Below are positions 53,389 to 63,125 of a DNA stretch of 64,000 bases, piece by piece (position 1 is the first letter of the stretch; each line of letters begins with the position of its first letter). Location of the stretch: positions 1-64,000 of the forward strand of contig NZ_AGTS01000002.1 of assembly GCF_000238595.1 (NCBI RefSeq). Direction: 5' to 3'. Under the pieces are notes generated by a model. It had not been told where the DNA came from. It worked only from the letters and a program-made list of their open reading frames with translations, and did no database searches. Made by a program: the position numbers and the translations under genes. This DNA comes from Acidovorax sp. NO-1. Its GTDB lineage: Bacteria > Pseudomonadota > Gammaproteobacteria > Burkholderiales > Burkholderiaceae_C.

Positions 53389-54113
53389 GCGGGCGCGCTG
53401 CCAGCGCTTGGGTGGACATGCACCAGGTCAGCGTGCGCTACGGCCGCGTGCAGGCGCTCGACCACGTCACGCTGCGCATCATGCCCGGCGAGCGCGTGGC
53501 GCTGGTGGGCGCCAACGGCAGCGGTAAAAGCACGCTGCTGCGGGTGCTGCATGGCCTGGCCGATGCCACTGGTGGCGGGTTTCAGTGCGATACCGCCATG
53601 CGCCAGGCGATGCTGTTCCAGCGCCCCCACATGCTGCGCACCAGTGCACAAAACAACGTGGCGCTGGCGCTGTGGCTGCGCGGCAGTCGCTGGCGTGATG
53701 CTCGGGCGGCGGCGCTGGGTGCACTGCAGCGCGTGGGGCTGCAGGACATCGCCGCGCAGAACGCCCGCACCTTGTCGGGTGGCCAGCAGCAGCGTGTGGC
53801 CCTGGCCCGCGCCTGGGCGCTGCGGCCCGATGTGCTGCTGCTGGACGAGCCCACCGCCAGCCTCGATCCGCATGCCAAGCGCGAGGTGGAGGCGCTGATG
53901 GCCGACTTCGCCGAGAGCCACGGCGCAGCCGGACCGGCATACCCGGTGACCATGGTGTTCAGCAGCCACAACCTCGGCCAGGTCAAGCGCCTGGCCAGCC
54001 GTGTGGTCTACATGGAGCACGGCCGGGTGATGGCCGACCTGCCGGTACACGACTTTTTTAACGGCCCCCTTCCGGAGGCTGCCCGTTTGTTTGTCAAAGG
54101 AGAACTGGTATGA
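53385..54113 (+). CDS. tupC: Tungstate-type ABC transporter ATP-binding protein
   Basis: 242 residues, overlapping tupB by four bases. Walker A GANGSGKST, signature LSGGQQQRVALARA, Walker B VLLLDEPTASLD, D-loop and His-switch region SSHNLGQVKRLA are all present. It drives uptake through TupB. Its stop overlaps the tupA start by four bases. Confidence 0.95.
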   Translation: MSGRAASAWVDMHQVSVRYGRVQALDHVTLRIMPGERVALVGANGSGKSTLLRVLHGLADATGGGFQCDTAMRQAMLFQRPHMLRTSAQNNVALALWLRGSRWRDARAAALGALQRVGLQDIAAQNARTLSGGQQQRVALARAWALRPDVLLLDEPTASLDPHAKREVEALMADFAESHGAAGPAYPVTMVFSSHNLGQVKRLASRVVYMEHGRVMADLPVHDFFNGPLPEAARLFVKGELV

Positions 54114-54937
54114 AGAATTTCAAGTTTTTTCGGCCTCCGGCGCTTATCCATAAAGCGCTGGTAGCTACTATTTTGGTAGCGTCTGGTTCGGTTTTCGCGC
54201 AGAGTATCACGATGGCGTCCACAACCTCCACGGAACAGTCCGGCCTGTTCGGGCACCTGATGCCCGAATTCAAGAAGGCCAGCGGGCTGGACGTGAAGGT
54301 GGTGGCGCTGGGCACCGGGCAGGCGCTTGATATGGCGCGCCGCGGTGATGCCGACGTGCTGTTTGTGCACGACCAGGTGGCCGAAGAAAAGTTCGTGGCC
54401 GATGGCTGGGGCGTGAAACGCTACCCGCTGATGTACAACGACTTCATCCTCATCGGCCCCAAGAACGACCCGGTGGGCACCCAAGGCAAGGACATCGTGC
54501 AGGCCCTGCAGAAGCTGTCTGCCGCCAATGGCAACTTCATCTCGCGCGGTGATAAGAGCGGCACGCACGCGGCCGAGCTGCGCTACTGGAAGCTCGCCGG
54601 TGCCGACGCCGCCAAGGGCAGCGGCTACAAGGAATGCGGCTGCGGCATGGGCCCCGCGCTCAACATTGCGGCATCCAGCGGCGCCTATGTGCTGGCTGAC
54701 CGCGGTACCTGGCTCAACTTCAAGAACCGTGCCGACCTGGCCATTTTGGTCGAGGGCGACACCAAGCTCTTCAACCAGTACGGCGTGATGGTGGTGAACC
54801 CCGCCAAGCACCCGCAGGTGAAGGTGCAGGACGCGCAGAAATTTGTGGACTGGGTGGTGTCGCCCGCCGGCCAGCAAGCCATTGCGGGCTACAAGATCGG
54901 CGGTGAGCAGCTGTTCTTCCCGAACGCAGGCAAGTAG
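54110..54937 (+). CDS. tupA: Tungstate-type ABC transporter receptor
   Basis: 275 residues. AAGGAG lies 8 bases before the ATG. The signal peptide (about 1-31, ending VFAQ) is followed by ITMASTTSTEQSGLFGHLMPEF, the TupA/ModA-like TTTSTxxSG motif, then GTGQALDMARRGDADVLFVHD and RGDKSGTHAAELRYWK. TupA binds tungstate (or molybdate) with high affinity. Codons 2-24 or so of the signal peptide are a copy of the dispersed palindromic repeat, so this leader is unlike other TupA leaders. Terminal gene of the tupBCA operon. Confidence 0.95.
   Translation: MKNFKFFRPPALIHKALVATILVASGSVFAQSITMASTTSTEQSGLFGHLMPEFKKASGLDVKVVALGTGQALDMARRGDADVLFVHDQVAEEKFVADGWGVKRYPLMYNDFILIGPKNDPVGTQGKDIVQALQKLSAANGNFISRGDKSGTHAAELRYWKLAGADAAKGSGYKECGCGMGPALNIAASSGAYVLADRGTWLNFKNRADLAILVEGDTKLFNQYGVMVVNPAKHPQVKVQDAQKFVDWVVSPAGQQAIAGYKIGGEQLFFPNAGK
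54112..54180 (+). repeat. Dispersed palindromic repeat, copy 12, inside the tupA signal peptide
   Basis: Forward copy: CGGCCTCCGGCGCTTATCCATAAAGCGCTGGTAGCTACTATTTTGG, in frame with tupA; nearly identical in its core to the dxs upstream copy (about 4 differences in 38 bases). Confidence 0.95.
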
Positions 54938-54973
54938 CGGCGCGCGGCGCCGGGAGATCGCTGCGCAGGCACC

Positions 54974-56671
54974 TCAGTCATCATCGCGGTGGTGGCTGCT
55001 GCGCCAGATCGCGCGCACCAGCCACAGGCCACCCACCACGGCGCCAAAGAATCCCAGGAACCCAAACGCCGGCAGGCCGAAAAGCGTGGGCCCACCCTGG
55101 ACCGTCATCACGATGGACGAGCCGATGATCAGCGCCGCAATCACCAGCGCCATGGCCAGCCGGTTGGCCGACCGGTCGATCTGGTCGCCCACACGCTTGA
55201 GGTGGGCCAGCTCGATGCCTACCTGCAGGTGCCCGCGCCGCGCGTTGCGCAGCAGCCGGCCGATGTCGTCCGGCAATTGTTCTACGGTGGCCAGGGCGCG
55301 CCGCAAGGTGCTCCAGGCCCGCCCGGCCAGCACCTTGGGCTCGTAACGCTCGCGCACTACCTCTTTGAGCAGCGGAAGCGCCTCGGTGGCCATGTGGAAG
55401 TCCGGATCAAGGTTGCGCCCCATGCCTTCGAGCGAAATGAAGGCCTTGATCAGCAGTGCCAGGTCGGAGGGCAGGCCCAGGTGGTGCTCGCGCAGGATGG
55501 CGCTCACATCGGCCAGCATCTGCCCCAGGCTCAGCTGCGCCAGTGGCACACCGTGGTACTGGTCTACAAAGGCTTCGATTTCGGTCTCCAGCTGGCCCGG
55601 ATGGCTGCTGGAGGCGTCCCCGGTCCAGTCCAGCAGTACGTCCGCCACGGCCTGGGGCTGGTGCTCCACCAGGCCCAGCAGCAGCTGCAGCAGCTCATCG
55701 CGGCGGCGCTGCGACAGGCGGCCCACCATGCCGAAGTCGATGAAGGCAATCCGGTTGCCCGGCAGGTAGAACAGGTTGCCCGGGTGCGGGTCGGCATGGA
55801 AAAGCCCGTCCTGCACGATCATCCGGAGCACCGCCTGCGCGCCGCGCTGCGCCAGCACCGTGCGGTCAAAGCCCGCCTCGGTGGTCAGTGCTGCCAGGGC
55901 GCTGCCCGGCGTGCCATCGATGAAGTCCTGCACGTTGATGCGCTCGCGCGTGTAGGCCCAGTGCACGCGGGGGATCACGATGTGGGGCAGTGCCGCCATG
56001 TTGGTGGCAATGCGCTCGGCCTGGCGGCATTCGCCGGCCAGGTCCAGCTCGCGGCGCAAGGATCGTGCGAATTCGCGCACCAGTTGCTGGGGCCGGTAGG
56101 GCTTGAGCGAGGGCAGCTCGGCCTCGGCCAGCGCCGCCAGCCGCACCAGCAGGCGCAGGTCCGCGTGGATGGTGTCAGTGATGCCGGGGCGGCGGATCTT
56201 GACGACCACTTCGGTGCCGTCGTGCAGCCGCGCGCGGTGCACCTGGGCAATCGATGCGGCGGCCAGCGGCGTGGTATCGAACCAGGCAAACACAGCTTCG
56301 GGCTCGGCGCCCAGGTCCTCGCGCAGCTGCGGGCGCAGTGCGTCGATGGGCACCGCAGGCACGTGGCTGTGCAGCTTCTCGAATTCTGCAATCCACTCGG
56401 GCCCAAACAGGTCGGCGCGGCCCGCGAGGATCTGGCCGAACTTCACAAACGCCGGGCCCAGCTCCTCCAGCGCCAGCCGCACCTGCACCGGGGGCTCCAC
56501 GCGGGCCAGGTCGGCGGCGTGCGTCCAGTTCAGTGCCTGGCCCGCGCGCTCCAGCCGGTCGGCCAGGCCCAGGCGGCGCACGGTGTCGCCAAAACCGTGG
56601 CGCACCATCACGCCCAGAATTTCCTTCAGGCGCCCCAGGTCGCGCGCGGTGTCCAGCGTCTCGATCAGCAT
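54974..56671 (-). CDS. ubiB: UbiB/AarF-family protein kinase-like
   Basis: 565 residues from the ATG at 56671. ABC1-type atypical kinase: KFGQILAGRADL (KxGQ), AAASIAQVHRA (Ala-rich loop), VVVKIRRPG, GLFHADPHPGNLF and AFIDFGMVGRLSQ. Two C-terminal membrane segments (LAMALVIAALIIGSSIVM and FGFLGFFGAVVGGLWLVRAI). UbiB helps ubiquinone synthesis and lipid distribution. It could also be a distant UbiB paralogue; there are no ubi genes nearby. Convergent with tupA. Confidence 0.85.
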   Translation of the reverse strand: MLIETLDTARDLGRLKEILGVMVRHGFGDTVRRLGLADRLERAGQALNWTHAADLARVEPPVQVRLALEELGPAFVKFGQILAGRADLFGPEWIAEFEKLHSHVPAVPIDALRPQLREDLGAEPEAVFAWFDTTPLAAASIAQVHRARLHDGTEVVVKIRRPGITDTIHADLRLLVRLAALAEAELPSLKPYRPQQLVREFARSLRRELDLAGECRQAERIATNMAALPHIVIPRVHWAYTRERINVQDFIDGTPGSALAALTTEAGFDRTVLAQRGAQAVLRMIVQDGLFHADPHPGNLFYLPGNRIAFIDFGMVGRLSQRRRDELLQLLLGLVEHQPQAVADVLLDWTGDASSSHPGQLETEIEAFVDQYHGVPLAQLSLGQMLADVSAILREHHLGLPSDLALLIKAFISLEGMGRNLDPDFHMATEALPLLKEVVRERYEPKVLAGRAWSTLRRALATVEQLPDDIGRLLRNARRGHLQVGIELAHLKRVGDQIDRSANRLAMALVIAALIIGSSIVMTVQGGPTLFGLPAFGFLGFFGAVVGGLWLVRAIWRSSHHRDDD

Positions 56672-56936
56672 GGGGGGATGATAGGCCCCCTGCACCGGGC
56701 GTGGGGCCGCGCGGATCAGTCCCACGTGGTGAGGCGTGGCGCCGCTTTGCGGGCGAGCGGGGCGGCCACCATCACCGCCCGGAAGGCGAACAGCCAGCAC
56801 GTGAGCCATGCGCCTGTCCACAGGCCCAGGAAATCCTGGTGGGGTTGCACATGGCAAAAAGTGCAGATGCCCGGCGGACGGTTTTTGGTGCCTGGAACAG
56901 ACCAGCCCCAGCGTCCGACGCCGCAGCGCGACGGGC
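56672..56936. other. Gap between ubiB and the GAF/Fis regulator
   Basis: 265 bases. A leftward frame ending at 56716 encodes GICTFCHVQPHQDFLGLWTG, then WLTCWLFAFRAVMVAAPLA, which resembles a real small membrane protein but has no supported start codon. It could be a decayed gene. Confidence 0.4.
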
Positions 56937-58076
56937 TCACTCTGCCTTGGGCGTGCCCAGCTTGCGGTACACCGTGGCGCGGCTGATGCCCAGGGTGCGC
57001 GCTGCTTCGGCGACGTTGCCGCGCGCGTCCCGCACGGCGCGCCGGATCATGGCGACCTCGGCCTCGCGCAGCGGGGCTGGCGCGGGGGTTGCCCCCGCGA
57101 TCTGCAACCTGTGCGCTGCGCCCGGGTTGCGCGGGTGTGTGGACGGTATTGCCAGGGCATGCAGTCGCAGGCCCGACCACAACGGGAGATCCAGCGGCTG
57201 CCTACTGTGCTGGCGGGCAGCGTCGAACACCATCGTCCACGGCATGGCCAGCAGGTCGCTGCAGTGGGTTGGCGATCCGGGTACCAGCGAGGGATGGGGA
57301 ACGAGCTGGCGTGCCAGGCTGTTGGCGCCCACGACGTAGCCTTCGACGTCCAGTGCCATCAGGCCATCTCCGTCCCCGCCCAACGTGCAACCGGGCCAGT
57401 TCAGGCGCAGCAGCAGTGCGTGCGGCAGCTGCAGCAGCAGGGCGTCTTCCATGGCGCGTGCCGAGCGGGCCACCAGGTGGCGCAGCTCGGGCCGCTCGGG
57501 AACATCCACGCCGGTCAGGTCCAGCATGCCCACACACCGGCCCTGCGGGTCGAACAGCGGTGCGCCCGCGCAGCTGTAGCTGGCGTTGTCATCAAAGAAG
57601 TGTTCGCCGCGGTGCAGCCACACCGGCTGCAGCTCGGTCAGTGCAGCGCCGATGGCGGTGGTGCCCACTGCGGCTTCCGACAGGTCGATCCCCACGCGGC
57701 CGATGGCGCTGGCACGTGGGTCGTTGCGGTCGCAGTGGCCTTGCACGTCCACCACGATGCCCTGGGCGTCCGTCAGCATCGCGAAGTAGCGCATGCCGGC
57801 AATGGCGCGGGTGAGCTGCTGCAGCACCGGGCCCGCAGCACGCAGCAGGTGGTGGTTCTGCTCCTGGCTGAGGCGCAGCGCCGTGGCGCTGACGGCGTCA
57901 AACGCCACGCGCCGCGTGGGCTCCAGGCCCCGCGCCAGGCAGCGCTGCCAGGACCGTGCAATCCACGGCTCCACCTCGGCGCGCACGGGCGCTGCACCGT
58001 CGGACAGCAGGCTCTGGCGCGCCTGCGCAATCAGCGCGTGGCGGTCAGCAGCGGGGTGGGGCGCGGAGATCAGCAT
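56937..58076 (-). CDS. AcoR-like GAF/PAS/Fis-HTH regulator lacking the AAA+ domain
   Basis: 379 residues from the ATG at 58076, with AGGAG upstream. A GAF-type sensor (about 60-205) has the AcoR-like pattern GRVGIDLSEAAVGTTAIGAAL and YSCAGAPLFDPQGRCVGMLDLTG; a short PAS-like segment follows (LMALDVEGYVVGANS). The C-terminus is a Fis-type HTH (GNVAEAARTLGISRATVYRKLG). The central sigma-54-interacting AAA+ domain with GAFTGA that AcoR proteins carry is absent and the protein is about 260 residues shorter. It diverges from the molybdenum hydroxylase operon, which it probably controls. Confidence 0.85.
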   Translation of the reverse strand: MLISAPHPAADRHALIAQARQSLLSDGAAPVRAEVEPWIARSWQRCLARGLEPTRRVAFDAVSATALRLSQEQNHHLLRAAGPVLQQLTRAIAGMRYFAMLTDAQGIVVDVQGHCDRNDPRASAIGRVGIDLSEAAVGTTAIGAALTELQPVWLHRGEHFFDDNASYSCAGAPLFDPQGRCVGMLDLTGVDVPERPELRHLVARSARAMEDALLLQLPHALLLRLNWPGCTLGGDGDGLMALDVEGYVVGANSLARQLVPHPSLVPGSPTHCSDLLAMPWTMVFDAARQHSRQPLDLPLWSGLRLHALAIPSTHPRNPGAAHRLQIAGATPAPAPLREAEVAMIRRAVRDARGNVAEAARTLGISRATVYRKLGTPKAE

Positions 58077-58298
58077 GGTGAACAGGCTCCTGGAGGTCCG
58101 CATCATGCGCCGGTGTGCACTGCAGCATGTTTCATTTTGAGAATATCCAGCCAAGGTCCCCGGAAATTAAGGGTTGTCCCTGAGGATGAGGCGGGGAGCC
58201 CGGCAGAAGATGCGTGAGCGATGAGCGTGTCCTCGATCCCCTCCGCGGGGTCGTGAGCGCGCTCCTATCCAGCCAGAACCACTCCAGGAGACAGCCAG
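58077..58298. promoter_or_regulatory. Divergent control region regulator / coxS-like operon
   Basis: 222 bases. A TGTTTCATTTTGAGAATA stretch (about 58127-58145) contains a TGTTTCA half-site, a type of sequence bound by AcoR-like regulators, but no matching inverted half is seen. No clear -24/-12 (GG...GC) promoter was found, so the operon may use sigma-70. Confidence 0.4.
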
Positions 58299-58769
58299 AT
58301 GCAAGTACAGTTCACGGTCAACGGGCGCGCTGCCAGTGTTGACGTCCCTCCCAATACCCTGCTTGTCCATGCGCTGCGAGAGCACCTCATGCTCACCGGC
58401 ACCCATGTGGGTTGCGACACCAGCCAGTGCGGGGCGTGCACGGTGCATGTGAACGGCCGGGCCGTCAAATCCTGCGCCATGCTGGCGGTGCAGGCGCAGG
58501 GGGCCGAGGTGACGACCATCGAAGGCATGGCGTCGGAAGACGGCACCATGCACCCCATGCAGGCGGCGTTCAAGGAGTGCCATGGCCTGCAGTGCGGCTT
58601 CTGCACGCCGGGCATGGTGATGAGTGCGGTGGACCTGTGCAAGAACCACCCCAACGCCAACGAAGGCGAGATCCGCGAACTGCTCGAAGGCAACATTTGC
58701 CGCTGCACCGGCTACCAGAACATCGTGCGCGCGGTGCAGGTTGGCCAAAAAGCCATGGCGTCGGCTTAA
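58299..58769 (+). CDS. Molybdenum hydroxylase 2Fe-2S subunit (CoxS-like)
   Basis: 156 residues, AGGAG upstream. The plant-type ferredoxin part has [21 protein letters not shown] and the second, helical cluster domain has [12 protein letters not shown] and [15 protein letters not shown]. It passes electrons between the molybdenum and FAD subunits. It begins the S-L-M operon. Confidence 0.94.
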   Translation: MQVQFTVNGRAASVDVPPNTLLVHALREHLMLTGTHVGCDTSQCGACTVHVNGRAVKSCAMLAVQAQGAEVTTIEGMASEDGTMHPMQAAFKECHGLQCGFCTPGMVMSAVDLCKNHPNANEGEIRELLEGNICRCTGYQNIVRAVQVGQKAMASA

Positions 58770-58787
58770 ACACAAAGGAGAAGAACC

Positions 58788-61175
<2,388 letters not shown>

Positions 61176-61186
61176 GGAGACCAACC

Positions 61187-61978
61187 ATGTACGCATTCAA
61201 CTTTGAGGCTCCTTCCTCCACCGCAGCCGCTGCACAGCTCATCGCCCAGGGCGGCAAGCTGCTCGCGGGCGGGCAAAGCCTGCTGCCGTCCATGCGGCTG
61301 CGCCTGGCCAACCCTGAAAAGATCGTGGACCTCAACAGCATCCCTGAGCTGGCGGGCATCCGCCGCGAAGGCAACGCGCTGGTCATCGGCGCCATGACCC
61401 GCCACATGGACGTGGCGAACAGTGCCGACGTCAAAGCCGCCATCCCCGCACTGGCCGACCTGGCCGCCCACATCGGCGACCGGCAGGTGCGCGCACGCGG
61501 CACCCTGGGTGGTTCGGTGGCCAACAACGACCCAGCGGCCTGCTACCCCAGCGCCGTGCTGGGCCTGGGCGCCACGGTCATCACCAACCAGCGTGAGATC
61601 GCAGCCGACGACTTTTTTGTGGGCATGTACACCACGGCACTGGAAGAGGGCGAGATCATCACCGCCATCCGCTTCCCGATCCCGAAGCGCGCGGCGTACC
61701 TCAAGTTCAAGCAGGCGGCGTCACGCTTCTCGCTGGTGGGGGTGTTTGTGGCGCAGACCGATACCGGCGTGCGCGTGGCCATCACGGGCGCAGCCAGCAG
61801 CGTGTTCCGGCATGCGGGGCTGGAAGCAGCGCTTAACCAGAGCTTTACGGCGCAGTCCGCTGCGGCGGTGAAGATTGATGCGAGCGACCTGAACGCTGAC
61901 ATCCACGCGAGCGCGGCCTACCGCGCCAACCTCATCAGCGTGCAGACGCAAAGGGCCGTGGCGCAGATGCTGGGTTGA
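61187..61978 (+). CDS. Molybdenum hydroxylase FAD subunit (CoxM-like)
   Basis: 263 residues from the ATG at 61187 (AAGGAGA before it). The FAD-binding pattern [21 protein letters not shown], then [21 protein letters not shown], is complete. It completes the S-L-M subunits and lies 11 bases past the large-subunit stop. A long palindromic element follows its stop codon. Confidence 0.94.
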   Translation: MYAFNFEAPSSTAAAAQLIAQGGKLLAGGQSLLPSMRLRLANPEKIVDLNSIPELAGIRREGNALVIGAMTRHMDVANSADVKAAIPALADLAAHIGDRQVRARGTLGGSVANNDPAACYPSAVLGLGATVITNQREIAADDFFVGMYTTALEEGEIITAIRFPIPKRAAYLKFKQAASRFSLVGVFVAQTDTGVRVAITGAASSVFRHAGLEAALNQSFTAQSAAAVKIDASDLNADIHASAAYRANLISVQTQRAVAQMLG

Positions 61979-61981
61979 GAT

Positions 61982-62075
61982 CCGTAGGTCGGATGAGCGC
62001 AGCGTAAGCCGACATTGCTGCGCCACTCTTTCCGTGGGTGTCGGGTTACGCCCTGCGTGCTAACCCGACCTACGG
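61982..62075. repeat. Palindromic GTAGGTCGG element (94 bp)
   Basis: CCGTAGGTCGGATGAGCG at the left faces CTAACCCGACCTACGG at the right, with GCGTAAGCCGACA and TGTCGGGTTACGC pairing inside. This MITE-like type recurs widely in proteobacteria; it starts 3 bases past the coxM-like stop and may serve as its 3' stem-loop. Confidence 0.85.
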
Positions 62076-62119
62076 GGCCGCGAGGCCAGTTGCAATCATC
62101 TTGGGTGGCATGCAAGGTT

Positions 62120-62186
62120 AATTTTTGAATGAAATTGGCCTCTAGCGCTTGTCTATCAAACGCTAGTAGCTATAAAAAACATAGTA
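62120..62186 (+). repeat. Dispersed palindromic repeat, copy 13
   Basis: Best full-length forward copy: TTTTTGAATGAAATTGGCCT, CTAGCGCTTGTCTATCAAACGCTAGTAGCTATAAAAAACATAGTA, ending at the MoxR start codon. Confidence 0.95.
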
Positions 62187-63125
62187 ATGAACGTTTCCCC
62201 TGCTGCGCCCATGACCGCGGCCGCGCTGTCCTCCATCGACGCCCTGGTGTTGGCCTTGCAGGGCGTGGGCTACTTTGCCGACCGGCGGCTGGCCACGGCC
62301 GTGTTCCTGGCGCTCAAGCTGCAGCGCCCGCTGCTGCTGGAGGGTGAGCCTGGTGTTGGCAAGACGGCGCTGGCTAAGGCCTTGGGCGAGGTGCTTGAGC
62401 GCAGTCTGATCCGCCTGCAGTGCTACGACGGACTGGAGCAGCGCGAGGCACTGTACGAATGGAACTACGCCGCCCAGTTGTTGCATATGCGTGCCGCGGA
62501 AGGCAAAGGCAGTGCCGACATGGCGCAGGTCGAGCGCGAGGTGTACCAGGACCGCTTCCTTATTCGTCGCCCGCTGCTGCAAGCCCTGCAGGCGCCAGCG
62601 CCTGGTGCAGTGCTGTTGATCGACGAGGTGGACCGCGCCGATGAGCCCTTCGAGGCGTTTTTGCTCGAATACCTGGGCGAGTACCAGGTCAGCATTCCCG
62701 AGATTGGCACCGTGCGCGCCACGGCCACGCCGGTCACCCTCCTCACCAGCAACCGCACGCGCGACCTGCACGACGCCGTCAAGCGCCGCTGCCTGTACCA
62801 CTGGCTGGACTACCCCGAGCGCGAGCGCGAGCTGGCCATCGTGCGTGCGCAGGTGCCGGACGCCAGCGCGGCTTTGGCCACCCAGGTGGCGGATTTTGTG
62901 GGGCGGCTGCGCAGCCAGCCGTTTGCCAACGCCTTCCAGCGCGCACCGGGCATTGCCGAGAGCGTGGAATGGGCCAAGGCGCTGGTGGCGCTCGACACCA
63001 TCGTGGTGGACCCCGAGGTGGTGTCCGATACCGCAGGCATCCTGTTCAAGCAGCGCGAGGATGTGGCGGCGCTCACCCGCGACATGGCGGTGCAGTTGCT
63101 GCAGCCCGCCGATGCCAATGCATGA
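62187..63125 (+). CDS. coxD: MoxR-family AAA+ ATPase (CoxD-like)
   Basis: 312 residues. Walker A LLEGEPGVGKTALAKAL and Walker B AVLLIDEVDRADEPFEAFL are present, followed by sensor 1 (TLLTSNRTRDL). In carboxydotrophs CoxD matures the molybdenum-copper site of CO dehydrogenase; in form II clusters the role may be maturation of the hydroxylase more generally. No ribosome site: the start follows the A-rich end of a palindromic repeat. Alternative start at 62211. The stop overlaps coxE. Confidence 0.9.
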   Translation: MNVSPAAPMTAAALSSIDALVLALQGVGYFADRRLATAVFLALKLQRPLLLEGEPGVGKTALAKALGEVLERSLIRLQCYDGLEQREALYEWNYAAQLLHMRAAEGKGSADMAQVEREVYQDRFLIRRPLLQALQAPAPGAVLLIDEVDRADEPFEAFLLEYLGEYQVSIPEIGTVRATATPVTLLTSNRTRDLHDAVKRRCLYHWLDYPERERELAIVRAQVPDASAALATQVADFVGRLRSQPFANAFQRAPGIAESVEWAKALVALDTIVVDPEVVSDTAGILFKQREDVAALTRDMAVQLLQPADANA

